From NCBI GenBank assembly GCA_964372145.1, contig CAYJPM010000007.1:1-28424 (forward strand): a DNA stretch of 28,424 nt. The letters run 5' to 3'. The notes under the pieces are model-generated. The model saw only the letters and a list, made by a program, of their open reading frames with translations, searched no databases and was not told where the DNA came from. Numbering within the stretch: the first letter of the stretch is position 1; the number at the start of each line of letters is the position of its first letter. The position numbers were made by a program, and so were the translations under genes. Positions 15,775 through 24,748 of the stretch are shown in pieces. This DNA comes from CAKOSP01 sp964372145 (lineage in GTDB: Bacteria; Bacillota_I; Bacilli_A; RF39; UBA660).

Positions 15775-17070
15775 ATGAAAAAGAATATATTTTTAACTTC
15801 AACACTTATTTTAGTAATCGGGGGATTTATAACCCGTATATTAGGTTTTATAATCAAAATAATATATACAAGAGAAATAGGTACTGAAGGTGTTGCACTT
15901 TTTTCAATAGTTATGCCTACTTATTCATTGCTAATAACTTTTGCTACTTTAGCACTTCCTATTACTATATCAAAACTAGTTTCTGAAGGTAAAAGAAGAA
16001 GTATATCTATTATGAGTAATGCTAGTTTTTTAATTTTAGTAATAAATATTATTATTATCACTGTAACTATATATTTTAGTGAATTCATTTCAAATAATTT
16101 ATTAAATGAACCTAATGCAAAATATATACTTATCGCTATGAGTTTAACACTCCCTTTTGTTTCTATTTCATCTATTATTAAAGGTTATTTTTTAGGGAAA
16201 CAAAATACTTTGCCATATATGATATCAAATATACTAGAACAGATTTTAAGATTAATTGTTATAATTATTGCTATGCCTTATTTGCTTGAAAAAAGTATTG
16301 TTCATGCGGTCGCAGGGTTAATGATATTATCAATATTTTCAGAAATATTTAGTGTAATTATATTTATGTTTTTTATTCCTAAAAAAATAAATATTAATAA
16401 GAAGGATTTAAAGTATAACCCTGTTATAAAAAATGAAATATTATCATTTGCACTTCCTACTATATCAAGTAGAATAATTGGTAATATTGGTTATTTTTTT
16501 GAACCTATTATACTTACTAATTTCTTAATTTATTCTGGTTATCAAACTAGTTATATATTAACTGAGTATGGAGCATATAATGCTTACTCTATATCACTTT
16601 TAACTATGCCTGCATTTTTTATTCAAGCACTAAGTCAAACGTTAATACCAGAGATAAGTAAATATAAAATAAGTAATAATATAAATATGATTAAAAGAAG
16701 AATTAAACAGATTTTAATTTCTACTTTAATTATTGGAACAATATTTTCTGCTTTCATTTATTTTTTTAGAGAACAATTGTTATATATTTTATATGAAACT
16801 ACATCTGGTAGTGATTATATAAAAATATTAGCTCCATTTTTTATATTATTTTATTTAGAAGGTATATTATATTCAATACTTCAAGGACTTGGTAAAGTTA
16901 AATCAGTATTTAAAATATCTCTTCTTGGAGTTATAATAAAATTAATATTTTTAGCAATACTTTCGCTTTGTCATATAGGTATATATTCATTAATTATATC
17001 TGAAATAATTAATATAATATTTATTGTTATTTATAGTTTTATTGTCATAAAAAAAGAAAAGTACATTTAA
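15775..17070 (+). CDS. spoVB: Stage V sporulation protein B-like lipid flippase (MOP superfamily)
   Basis: This is a polytopic membrane protein of 431 residues with about 12 hydrophobic segments. The N-terminus, KNIFLTSTLILVIGGFITR followed by LGFIIKIIYTREIG and a LFSIVMPTYSLLITFATLALP-like segment (abridged), is the pattern of the SpoVB/polysaccharide-export branch related to MurJ. In B. subtilis SpoVB moves lipid-linked peptidoglycan precursors for the spore cortex. It is shorter than the about 520 residues of the Bacillus protein, so one or two C-terminal helices may be missing. The start has TAAAGGATAAATATG. It is divergent from comN, the neighbour it also has in Bacillus. A role in vegetative wall synthesis cannot be excluded. 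Confidence 0.85.
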   Translation: MKKNIFLTSTLILVIGGFITRILGFIIKIIYTREIGTEGVALFSIVMPTYSLLITFATLALPITISKLVSEGKRRSISIMSNASFLILVINIIIITVTIYFSEFISNNLLNEPNAKYILIAMSLTLPFVSISSIIKGYFLGKQNTLPYMISNILEQILRLIVIIIAMPYLLEKSIVHAVAGLMILSIFSEIFSVIIFMFFIPKKININKKDLKYNPVIKNEILSFALPTISSRIIGNIGYFFEPIILTNFLIYSGYQTSYILTEYGAYNAYSISLLTMPAFFIQALSQTLIPEISKYKISNNINMIKRRIKQILISTLIIGTIFSAFIYFFREQLLYILYETTSGSDYIKILAPFFILFYLEGILYSILQGLGKVKSVFKISLLGVIIKLIFLAILSLCHIGIYSLIISEIINIIFIVIYSFIVIKKEKYI

Positions 17071-17080
17071 CTTTTCTTTT
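17052..17080. terminator. Bidirectional terminator between spoVB and the surface-protein gene
   Basis: A perfect 11-bp inverted repeat AAAAGAAAAGT / ACTTTTCTTTT (17052-17062 and 17070-17080) with a 7-base loop lies between two convergent genes. A-rich and T-rich flanks make it usable on both strands. It includes the stop codons of both genes. Confidence 0.8.
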
Positions 17081-18449
17081 ACATTCCTAAATAATATGGA
17101 TACGATTGCGTTCCGATACCAGCAATTATATTAACATCATTTTTTAATGTAATTACTGGCTTCAATACCCACATATCATGTGAATATGCTGGGTGTATTG
17201 TGGCATTATTTTGAATTATTATTAAATTAATATTAATAAATCGTTGATGGTTAATAGAATCATAAATCCAGTTTGATGTTTTATTTATTTCATTCACTGT
17301 ACCATGCAAATTTTGGTTACCCCAGGTACTTTGTGGTGATGCAAATAAATAATCACTTGTATGCAAACCAAGTACGTTATATGAATCTGTTGAATACGAT
17401 ACACTTTCTTGTTCTAATAATTGTTTTGGTGTTAAATCACTAGTGCTAACTGCTCCAGTAGAGTATTTCATTGGTTTGATCATATTTTTAACATTATTAG
17501 GTAAAGAATTATAATATGTTGTATTTAAATCTGATAATATGGCTGGTAAAGAATAATTATAAGTAGTGGCATGTGTATTTTTAATTAATCTAATATTGTA
17601 TTCGCCACTATCTTGATACAATCCTAATATTCTGTATAAATCATTTGAAGAACAAGTATTTAAATCGTTTGATAAACAAACCCAATTATCAGGGTTTGCT
17701 CCAAGAAATCTCCAGTTATTATCGCCTGCTGATGTAGATATATCAGGAGTATGTTGCACTAATTCGGTACTATCACTATTGTTAATAATTTTTCCTGCTG
17801 CACCTGATATCATTTTTGTATCTGTTAAAATAAACTCTCCATTAAATGATTTACCTTCATTTACTGTTTGGTCTGCATCTAAGTTTATAAAAGATAGTTT
17901 AGCAGTCCAGTTTTGAACTGTATCTGCTGGTTTTGATCCTAATATTTCATAAAGGTTAGCTATTTCTATCAAACCTGTTTTATTAGTAACGTCGAAACCT
18001 GATATACCATCTGCGGTTACATAATCATAACCAGTTAAAGTTGTTATTTCATTACCTTCTGGGTCTGTTATAGATAAAAGTAGTTCTGAAGTATTTTCAT
18101 TTACAGAATATTCAAAATTATTACTAACTATATTAAAATAAACATAGTAATCTTCTTTTTTTCCTTCAGATGCTACATATGTTGCTGATGAAACAGCTTG
18201 TCCTGTTAATGAACCTGCACCTTCACTAAAGTTTGTTAAATTAGCTTTCAAATCTATTGGAGAACCAGGTGTAAAGTACAAATTTTCCGTATCTTCTGTT
18301 GTTACTTCTAGTTCTGCAGAAGGACCATTTAAACCAGTTGCTAAGAAAAATGCATAAGTTGTGCCGAGTGCTAGTATTAAGAGTGCAGCTAAAATTATTA
18401 TTATATATATTTTTGTTTTTTTATTAAGTAATTTATATTTTTCTATCAT
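17079..18449 (-). CDS. Large exported surface protein with N-terminal membrane anchor
   Basis: The N-terminus has lysines, then one hydrophobic helix (about 14-37), ending ALGTTYAFFLATG, like the leaders of TasA/camelysin-type and many gut-Firmicute surface proteins. Residues 40-215 form a beta-rich region with repeated short polar strands; LLSITDPEGNEITTLTG is representative. A second domain, about 220-456, begins NWRFLGANPDNWVCLSND, holds two cysteines twelve residues apart or so (WVCL...NTCS), and ends VLKPVITLKNDVNI...SYPYYLGM, resembling a C-terminal module I have seen in other Firmicute exoproteins. No LPxTG sorting motif is visible. Base use is less AT-extreme than its neighbours. The start has AAAGGATAGATATTATG. 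Function unknown; adhesion or matrix is a guess. Confidence 0.7.
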   Translation of the reverse strand: MIEKYKLLNKKTKIYIIIILAALLILALGTTYAFFLATGLNGPSAELEVTTEDTENLYFTPGSPIDLKANLTNFSEGAGSLTGQAVSSATYVASEGKKEDYYVYFNIVSNNFEYSVNENTSELLLSITDPEGNEITTLTGYDYVTADGISGFDVTNKTGLIEIANLYEILGSKPADTVQNWTAKLSFINLDADQTVNEGKSFNGEFILTDTKMISGAAGKIINNSDSTELVQHTPDISTSAGDNNWRFLGANPDNWVCLSNDLNTCSSNDLYRILGLYQDSGEYNIRLIKNTHATTYNYSLPAILSDLNTTYYNSLPNNVKNMIKPMKYSTGAVSTSDLTPKQLLEQESVSYSTDSYNVLGLHTSDYLFASPQSTWGNQNLHGTVNEINKTSNWIYDSINHQRFININLIIIQNNATIHPAYSHDMWVLKPVITLKNDVNIIAGIGTQSYPYYLGM

Positions 18450-18463
18450 AATATCTATCCTTT

Positions 18464-18508
18464 TACTATATATATAGTATCAAATTTATTTGTTTTTTAC
18501 AATAAAAA
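18464..18508 (-). promoter_or_regulatory. Probable promoter of the surface-protein gene, with a palindrome
   Basis: The minus strand reads TTGTAA at the -35, 17 bases, then TACTAT, matching sigma-A consensus only partly. The -10 lies at the start of a 16-base palindrome TACTATATATATAGTA (18464-18479) just before the ribosome binding site. Thirteen bases of the spacer region (18487-18499) are identical to the spacer of the pilin-operon promoter. Confidence 0.4.
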
Positions 18509-18541
18509 ATAAACCATTAATTAATTTTTTGGTTTATTTTG
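18500..18541 (-). terminator. Terminator of mutS
   Basis: On the minus strand AAAATAAACCA (18540-18530) pairs with TGGTTTATTTT (18515-18505 region), then T-rich sequence follows. The first arm is the end of the mutS coding sequence, and the TAA stop (18523-18521) lies in the loop. Confidence 0.75.
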
Positions 18542-21079
18542 TTTTTCTAATAAATTTTTTAATATAAATATTTTATTCATTGCTTCTATTGGTGTTATGT
18601 TTAACACATCTATTTCTTTTAAAAGTTTATCTATTTCACTTTCTTCTTTTGTTTCATTAAAATTAAATGCATATTGAAGAACTTGAGTTTCTTTCTTTTT
18701 GGAAACTGATTTATTTTCATATTCTTCAAGTATTTCATTAGCTCTTGATATTAGGTCTTTAGGTAATTTTGCTAAAGATGCGACGTGTATACCATAACTT
18801 TTGTCTACTGGACCTTTTTTTACTTTATGTAAAAATGTTATTTTTTCTCCATCTTCTACTGCGGAAACATGTATATTTTTAATATTACAAATTTCTCTAT
18901 CTAAACTTGTAAGTTCGTGATAATGAGTTGAAAATAAAGTGAAGCATTTAATATTTTTACTTACATATTCTAAAATAGATTTAGCTATAGCCATACCATC
19001 ATATGTAGCGGTACCTCTACCTAATTCATCAAATAAAATTAAACTATTTGATGTAGCGTTACATATTGCATTTCTTGCTTCTTTCATTTCGACCATAAAT
19101 GTAGATTCACCTGATACTAAATCATCAGAAGCTCCAATTCTTGTAAATATTTTATCTACGATAGAAATATCTGCACTTTTCGCAGGTACAAATGAACCTA
19201 TTTGAGCCATAATGATAGTTATTGCTAATTGTCTCATATAAGTAGATTTACCTGACATATTTGGTCCCGTTAATAAGAGAGTTGATGAATTTTCATCCAT
19301 TTGACAATCATTAGGAACGTATTCGTTTTTACTTACCACCTCTACAACAGGGTGTCTTCCATCTACAATATTAATTTCTTTTTTATCATTGATTGTTGGT
19401 CTAACTAATTTATATATATCAGAACATTCTGATAATGCTGCTATTACATCTAATTCACTTATAATTTCAGCTGTGTATTTTAAATCAGTTATCTCTTTTT
19501 TTATTTCTTCTTTTATACTTAAAAATAATTCAAATTCTAATTCATTTATTTTTTCTTCTGCATTTAATATGATACTTTCTTTTTCTTTTAAAAGCGGCGA
19601 TATATATCTTTCTGCTCCAGCTAGTGTTTGTCTTCTTTCAAAACCAAATTCTGGTTTAATATCTTTTATATTAGATTTAGTAACTTCAATATAATAACCA
19701 AACACTTTATTGAAACCAACTTTTAAATTTTTAATACCTGTTTCTTCTTTTATTTCTTTTTCAAAGTTAGCAATAAAATCTTTACCACCGCTTCTAATCG
19801 CTTTAAGTTCATCTAATTTTTCATTGTATCCTTTTTTGATGATTCCACCATCTTTTAATGTAATTGGTGCATCTTCAGAAATTGAATTTTCTAATAAGTT
19901 ATATAAATCACTATGTATATTTATATCATATTTAAAATTTAGTTTACCTATAATATCTTTTATAATAGGTAATACTTTTATGCTATTTTTAAATTGTAAT
20001 AAATCTCTACCATTAAGTGAACCGTTAACTGTTTTACCAATTAATCTTTCAATATCATATATTTCATATAATGAATTTCTTAACTCTTCTTTTAAAATAA
20101 ATTCAGTATTAAGTTTTTCTATTTTATCATATCTTTTATTTAACTCTGTTTTATCTTTTAATGGGTTTAACAACCAATTCTTCATTTTCCTAGAACCTAA
20201 CGCTGTTTTAGTTTTATCAAGTAACCATAATAAACTATAAGTTCTTTCTTTTAGTCTCAAAGTTTCAATAAGTTCTAGGTTTCTAATTGTATGAATATCC
20301 ATTTCTAAATAATCTAATTTATTTTTAATGTTAACTTTATTAATATGTTGTAAATCCTTTAACAATTTAATTTTAAGATAATGAAATAAATGTTTAATTC
20401 CAGTTTCTAATCTTATATCAATATTATCATCTAAAAACGATATTTTTTCTTCTAAAATATTATTTGTATAAGTAATATCTATATTATAAATATTTTTTAG
20501 TATATTAATAAGTTCTAGATTAGTATTATCTATTAAAAGTAACTCTTTAATATTTAAACTTAAAATTTCATTAATAAGTATATTGTCATCTAATTTTAAT
20601 TTAGTACTATTTAAATTACCAGTTGAAATATCTAAATATGTAAGAAGATACATATCTGGAAATTTTATAATACTACCTATAAATGATTCACTATGTTCAT
20701 CAAGAAGTTCAAAATCTGCGATAGTCCCTTTTGAAACTACACTAACAACACCTCTTTTAACCATACCTTTTGTGTTTTTTGCATCTTCAAGTTGTTCTAC
20801 TATAGCAACTTTATATCCTTTATTAACCAATTTTTCTAAATATGATTTTACAGAATGATGTGGTACTCCACACATAGGAACTCTTTCTTTTAAACCTGCT
20901 ACTTTACCTGTTAAAGTAAGTTCTAATTCTCTAGATGCAAGTGTTGCATCTTCAAAGAATAACTCATAAAAATCTCCAAGGCGAAAAAATACTAATTCCT
21001 CAGTATATTTATCTTTTATATCTGCCCACTGTGTCATCATTGGACTTAAACTATTTCTATCAACATCAATTAATTTCAT
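18521..21079 (-). CDS. mutS: DNA mismatch repair protein MutS
   Basis: MutS recognises mismatches and small loops and recruits MutL. The 852-residue protein has the mismatch-binding Phe-x-Glu motif in RLGDFYELFFEDA near residue 35, the connector, lever and clamp domains in the middle, and a C-terminal ABC-type ATPase with Walker A LTGPNMSGKSTYMRQ near 605, DELGRGTATYDGMAIA near 685 (the common form is GRGTSTYDG) and FSTHYHELTS near 722. The length is typical. It follows ylbL by 17 bases and is probably co-transcribed with it. No mutL lies beside it in this window. Start: MKLIDVDRNSLSPMMTQW, with AGAAGTAAAAATG. Confidence 0.97.
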   Translation of the reverse strand: MKLIDVDRNSLSPMMTQWADIKDKYTEELVFFRLGDFYELFFEDATLASRELELTLTGKVAGLKERVPMCGVPHHSVKSYLEKLVNKGYKVAIVEQLEDAKNTKGMVKRGVVSVVSKGTIADFELLDEHSESFIGSIIKFPDMYLLTYLDISTGNLNSTKLKLDDNILINEILSLNIKELLLIDNTNLELINILKNIYNIDITYTNNILEEKISFLDDNIDIRLETGIKHLFHYLKIKLLKDLQHINKVNIKNKLDYLEMDIHTIRNLELIETLRLKERTYSLLWLLDKTKTALGSRKMKNWLLNPLKDKTELNKRYDKIEKLNTEFILKEELRNSLYEIYDIERLIGKTVNGSLNGRDLLQFKNSIKVLPIIKDIIGKLNFKYDINIHSDLYNLLENSISEDAPITLKDGGIIKKGYNEKLDELKAIRSGGKDFIANFEKEIKEETGIKNLKVGFNKVFGYYIEVTKSNIKDIKPEFGFERRQTLAGAERYISPLLKEKESIILNAEEKINELEFELFLSIKEEIKKEITDLKYTAEIISELDVIAALSECSDIYKLVRPTINDKKEINIVDGRHPVVEVVSKNEYVPNDCQMDENSSTLLLTGPNMSGKSTYMRQLAITIIMAQIGSFVPAKSADISIVDKIFTRIGASDDLVSGESTFMVEMKEARNAICNATSNSLILFDELGRGTATYDGMAIAKSILEYVSKNIKCFTLFSTHYHELTSLDREICNIKNIHVSAVEDGEKITFLHKVKKGPVDKSYGIHVASLAKLPKDLISRANEILEEYENKSVSKKKETQVLQYAFNFNETKEESEIDKLLKEIDVLNITPIEAMNKIFILKNLLEKQNKPKN

Positions 21080-21096
21080 TTTTACTTCTTTTCTAT

Positions 21097-22092
21097 TTAT
21101 TCTAATATTTTAACAGCTTCATCAAATGTTTCTACAGAATATATTTCCATCTCTAAATCGAATTCTTCTTTTACTTTGACTGCTTCTTCATAATTTGCTT
21201 CTGGACACAAAAATATATCTGCATCTGTTGATCCTAATAACTTATATTTTATTCCGTCTATTTCACCAACTATACCTTCACTATCAATAGTACCAGTTCC
21301 TACTATTTTTCTTCCTTGAGTTAAATCTTCTTCAATTAATTTATCATATATTGAAAGTGATAACATTAAACCCCCTGATGGACCAGATTCACTTGCTTTG
21401 GAAGTTATTTCTGCATTAGGCTCTTCATCATACTCAAATGTATTTACGAACGCTATGCCTATTTTTGCAGTATCATCCATCAATTGTAATACAGAATTTG
21501 TTTTAACTTCTTTATCATCTCTTAAGACTATAATTTCTATCTCGTCTCCAACAATTTTATCTGCTAGTATATTGTTTATTTCATCTAATTTTGTTATTTC
21601 TTGTCCATTTATTGATAAAATTGTATCTCCTACTTCGATATCTGTATCTGCAAGTTCATCAATATATATTACATTTAAAACTTCTTTAGTAATTTCTATT
21701 TCTTTTTCAGCTTTATTATACGCAAGTATCATTGCTGAATCTATTGAGGATTCAAGCATAATTCTATCTAATATAAATAATTCTTCGATTGATTGATTAT
21801 CTAAAGTTATATCACTAGTTTTAGTTAAATCCCAATCTGGTAATATAAACGACATTAATATCGCTGGAATTGAACCGTTATACATTGTAACATAAGCCAT
21901 GTTAAATGAACCTTCTGAAGATGTTGAATCAATTATTTCAATGCGATCATTTAAATTTATATTGCCTCCAGGTGTATATACTACATAAGGTAATTTTATA
22001 GTAAAAGTCAAAAATATAATACTAATTATTATTAGAAATATATAATTTTCTTTTATAAATTCTTTTATTTTAACATATATTTTATTAATCAT
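21097..22092 (-). CDS. ylbL: YlbL-like PDZ/Lon-type membrane protease
   Basis: This is a 331-residue, single-pass membrane protein with an N-terminal anchor at about 15-37, a short extracellular region beginning PYVVYTPGGNINLNDR, a PDZ domain (about 135-205, with DTEVGDTILSINGQEI-like sequence) and a C-terminal Lon-type serine protease domain. The catalytic Ser is in SGPSGGLMLSLSIYD near residue 240, and the Lys of the dyad in DGIKYKLLGS near 285. Homologues are B. subtilis YlbL and streptococcal SepM, which clip secreted peptides or matrix proteins. The start at 22092 follows AAGGTGAAGCAAATG; a GTG nine bases upstream lies inside that site. It is divergent from ylbJ with 41 bases between. 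Confidence 0.9.
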   Translation of the reverse strand: MINKIYVKIKEFIKENYIFLIIISIIFLTFTIKLPYVVYTPGGNINLNDRIEIIDSTSSEGSFNMAYVTMYNGSIPAILMSFILPDWDLTKTSDITLDNQSIEELFILDRIMLESSIDSAMILAYNKAEKEIEITKEVLNVIYIDELADTDIEVGDTILSINGQEITKLDEINNILADKIVGDEIEIIVLRDDKEVKTNSVLQLMDDTAKIGIAFVNTFEYDEEPNAEITSKASESGPSGGLMLSLSIYDKLIEEDLTQGRKIVGTGTIDSEGIVGEIDGIKYKLLGSTDADIFLCPEANYEEAVKVKEEFDLEMEIYSVETFDEAVKILE

Positions 22093-22109
22093 TTGCTTCA
22101 CCTTATTTA

Positions 22110-22133
22110 ATTATACCAAAAAATGGAGACTAT
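22110..22133. promoter_or_regulatory. ylbL/ylbJ divergent control region
   Basis: A TATAAT box on the minus strand (22115-22110) fits a -10 for ylbL-mutS; its -35 would fall at or inside the first codons of ylbJ. On the plus strand GGAGACTATATG is the ribosome binding site of ylbJ. The ylbJ promoter must lie upstream, within the start of ylbL. Confidence 0.45.
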
Positions 22134-23030
22134 ATGAAAAAAAATATCATAAATTTATCTATTATTACAATAATCTTGTTTTTTATGATTATTATTTTTT
22201 TGAATAGATTATTAGTAGTTAATACAGTTGTTAGTTCAACTTACATTTTTTTGAATAGAATCTTTCCTACTTTATTTGTAATGTTTATTATACAAGATTT
22301 ACTTATTAATTATAATTTCAATATATATATTACTAAATCATTTGGATTTATATTTCATAAAATATTTAAATTATCTTCTTATGGTTCTTTAATAACTATA
22401 TTGTCTTTAGTTGGAGGAACACCATCAAGTGCTTATATGATTAATAATATATACTTAGATAATAAAATATCTAAAGATGAGGCTGATTATTTATTAAAGT
22501 TCACTTATTTTGCTAACCCTTTGTTTTTATATAATATTTTGTTTCAAATATTTAATAGTGATTTTATTTCCTTTAAAATAATATTTGCTGTTTATATTAG
22601 TAATTTTATAATAATTTTATTTTCCAGAAAAGAGTTTAGTAATACTCTCACCTTTAATAAATCTTCTATATCTTTTTCCAAAGTACTTGTAAATTCAATA
22701 AAGAAGAATATGAATATTATGATATCTATATTAGGAACTATTACTTTTTTCTTTTTAATTTCTAATGTTTTATCTTTATATTTTAGTAATATAGATTTAC
22801 TTATTAAAGGAGTTTTAGAAATAACTATTGGTCTTGAATCATTATTAAATATTAATTTGAATATCAATATAAAAGAGATAATCTCTGTTTTAATTATCTC
22901 TTTTGGTGGTTTATCTATTCACATGCAAGTGTATGGCGCAATATGTGAATCTAAACTTAATTATATGTCTTTCCTTAAAGGAAGAATACTTGCGTCAATT
23001 ATAGCTGTTATTTTAATCATTTTGATATAA
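22134..23030 (+). CDS. ylbJ: YlbJ-like sporulation integral membrane protein (short form)
   Basis: This is a polytopic membrane protein of 298 residues. The family pattern is clear from SLVGGTPSSAYMINNIYLDN, ISKDEADYLLKFTYFANPLF near residue 120, and ISFGGLSIHMQVYGAI near 262, corresponding to the Gate/nucleoside-recognition-like motifs of YlbJ. In B. subtilis YlbJ is made in the mother cell and is needed for spore cortex formation. At under 300 residues it is much shorter than the about 400 of the Bacillus protein. The gene ends with no base between it and the convergent pilin-like gene, whose TGA occupies 23033-23031. The neighbourhood with ylbL matches Bacillus. Confidence 0.85.
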   Translation: MKKNIINLSIITIILFFMIIIFLNRLLVVNTVVSSTYIFLNRIFPTLFVMFIIQDLLINYNFNIYITKSFGFIFHKIFKLSSYGSLITILSLVGGTPSSAYMINNIYLDNKISKDEADYLLKFTYFANPLFLYNILFQIFNSDFISFKIIFAVYISNFIIILFSRKEFSNTLTFNKSSISFSKVLVNSIKKNMNIMISILGTITFFFLISNVLSLYFSNIDLLIKGVLEITIGLESLLNINLNINIKEIISVLIISFGGLSIHMQVYGAICESKLNYMSFLKGRILASIIAVILIILI

Positions 23031-23888
23031 TCAAACTTCTTTATACCATTTGTAAGCAGTAGCTAATCTTGTTTCGTGTTGATTAATATCATCTCTACAT
23101 GTACCCCAAGTTAAATGATGTGACCAAATAACAGATTCATAGCAATTTGCAGTATACACCCATCTTGCATATGCCCACGGAACTGTACACGCTGTAGGAT
23201 TATTAGATGGTCCAATAATATATTCCGAAGTATTACCACCAGTTGCACAGTAACAATTTCCTGCTCCATCACATCCTCCATTTGGACCGAAATGATAATA
23301 TCTATATCTATGCAATGTTACTGTGGTTGATTGTTCATAGTCAGGTTCTGTACAGTCCTCTCCTTGGTCAGTTGGTCTTAAACCAGATTCGTCTACATAA
23401 TATCCATCACAATATATTCTTCTAATAATAGCTAAATCTATTGAAACGACATTACTTTCATTACCTTTATAATCAACACCTTTAATATACAAAGTTTCTT
23501 TTATAGAATCTTTATATAAATAAGCATCTTTAGCATTTTCTCCCAACCAGTCATTCCAAGTTATATTATCATAAGAATATAAATATTTTTTTATTTCGTA
23601 ATCATTTATCGCAACAGGTGTAACTTCTATATTTAATTTAGTAGATTCCCCGCTTAGATATTCAGTTCTTTCGTCTGTGTCTAAATCCACTATAACTGCA
23701 TCAATTGATGATATTATAGGATTTGCTTTTTCGATTTCAGTGACTATATCGTTATTAAGATTTTCACCAGTATTATAGTCGTTTGCGTTGGAATACATCC
23801 CTAATAATAATATGCTTGACATTAAAAATGACACAAATATTGTGTATATTGCTGCGGTTGATACAAAACCTTTATTATTTAAATTCAT
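23031..23888 (-). CDS. Pilin-like secreted protein B, with Ig-like and cysteine-rich domains
   Basis: This 285-residue product starts MNLNNKGFVSTAAIYTIFV followed by a single hydrophobic helix, the form of a type IV pilin or pseudopilin leader (cleavage after Gly-7) but without Glu at position 5 of the mature protein. Residues about 50-155 form an Ig-like domain, with YSYDNITWNDW and ETLYIKGVDYKGNES. The last about 130 residues hold eight cysteines and many Tyr and Trp, probably disulfide-bonded. The start at 23888 follows AGGAGTGAAAATTATG; a longer reading from 23939 overlaps the upstream gene. The N-terminal half is nearly the same as in the upstream gene; the C-terminal part is unrelated. 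Third gene of a three-pilin operon. Confidence 0.7.
   Translation of the reverse strand: MNLNNKGFVSTAAIYTIFVSFLMSSILLLGMYSNANDYNTGENLNNDIVTEIEKANPIISSIDAVIVDLDTDERTEYLSGESTKLNIEVTPVAINDYEIKKYLYSYDNITWNDWLGENAKDAYLYKDSIKETLYIKGVDYKGNESNVVSIDLAIIRRIYCDGYYVDESGLRPTDQGEDCTEPDYEQSTTVTLHRYRYYHFGPNGGCDGAGNCYCATGGNTSEYIIGPSNNPTACTVPWAYARWVYTANCYESVIWSHHLTWGTCRDDINQHETRLATAYKWYKEV
23574..23888 (-). repeat. Duplicated 5' half of the pilin-like genes, copy 2
   Basis: The start of this gene is nearly identical at DNA level to the start of the upstream gene (24415-24730). The region around 23680-23740 is almost base-for-base the same as around 24521-24582. Similarity falls away after the Ig-like domain. 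This is a direct duplication whose second part has been replaced or has diverged beyond recognition. Confidence 0.8.
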
Positions 23889-23923
23889 AATTTTCACTCC
23901 TAACCACTTCATTGATATATATT

Positions 23924-24730
23924 TTACGGTGTAATGCACTCACCTTCAGGACTGTTGATGTTACACTCTTTTATTTGACAAATGGATGAACTAACACATT
24001 CTGTTGTTATCCATCCTGACCAACTATAAGTTCTAGTTCTATATACATCTTTATAGTACGCACAGTGTCCTGGATTAACTGAAGTGCTTTCACATGTCAT
24101 TACACCATTTAATGAACAACATTGTTTACCACCACTAGTATGACCCCAATAAGAAACTTTTGATTCTTTATTGCTTTGACAAACATCCCCAGATCCATTA
24201 CATGCATCATAATTCCAAGAACTCCAAGGTGTATATGTTTTATGATTGTATCTTAGTTCAGTTCTACTAATAAGCAAATCTACTGAAAATACTTCACTTT
24301 CTTTGTCTTTATAATCAATTGCTTTAATGTATAATGTTTCATTAATAGGATTTTCGTAAATATGTGAATTTTTATTATCTGTTCCTAACCACTCATTCCA
24401 TGTTATACCATCATAAGAGTATTCATACTTTTTTATTTCGTAATCATTTTCAGCAACTGGTGTAACTTCTATATTTAATTCAGTTGATTCACCACTTATA
24501 TATTCTCTAACTAAGTTATATTCTAAATCCACTATAACTGCATCAATTGATGATATTATAGGATTTGCTTTTTCGATTTCAGTAACTGTATCTGGATTAG
24601 AATTTTCACCAGTATTATAGTCATTTGCATTGGAATACATCCCTAATAATAATATACTTGTCATTAAAAATGCTACAAATATTGTGTATATTGCTGCGGT
24701 TGAAACAAATCCCTTATTATTTAAACTCAT
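23924..24730 (-). CDS. Pilin-like secreted protein A, with Ig-like and cysteine-rich domains
   Basis: This 268-residue product has the leader MSLNNKGFVSTAAIYTIFV and the same hydrophobic helix and Ig-like domain (YSYDGITWNEW, LYIKAIDYKDKES) as its downstream paralogue. The C-terminal about 110 residues are different: ten cysteines, including an adjacent Cys-Cys pair in GGKQCCSLNGVMTC, and a YRTRTYSWSGWITTEC strand. Like its paralogue it lacks Glu-5, a feature known from GspK-type minor pseudopilins that sit at the fibre tip. The start at 24730 follows AGGAGTGATAATAATG; an in-frame GTG nine bases upstream is part of that site. It lies 18 bases after the preceding pilin gene. Confidence 0.7.
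   Translation of the reverse strand: MSLNNKGFVSTAAIYTIFVAFLMTSILLLGMYSNANDYNTGENSNPDTVTEIEKANPIISSIDAVIVDLEYNLVREYISGESTELNIEVTPVAENDYEIKKYEYSYDGITWNEWLGTDNKNSHIYENPINETLYIKAIDYKDKESEVFSVDLLISRTELRYNHKTYTPWSSWNYDACNGSGDVCQSNKESKVSYWGHTSGGKQCCSLNGVMTCESTSVNPGHCAYYKDVYRTRTYSWSGWITTECVSSSICQIKECNINSPEGECITP
24415..24730 (-). repeat. Duplicated 5' half of the pilin-like genes, copy 1
   Basis: Partner of the copy at 23574-23888. The shared part covers the ribosome binding site (AGGAGTGA), the leader, the membrane helix and most of the Ig-like domain. Such direct repeats could recombine to exchange C-terminal domains. Confidence 0.8.
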
Positions 24731-24748
24731 TATTATCACTCCTAAATT

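Noticed and set aside
19710..20240. Plus-strand open frames of up to 176 codons opposite mutS
   Set aside because: They lie wholly inside a well-supported mutS, have no ribosome binding site or recognisable domain, and reflect the AT-rich codon use of the opposite strand.
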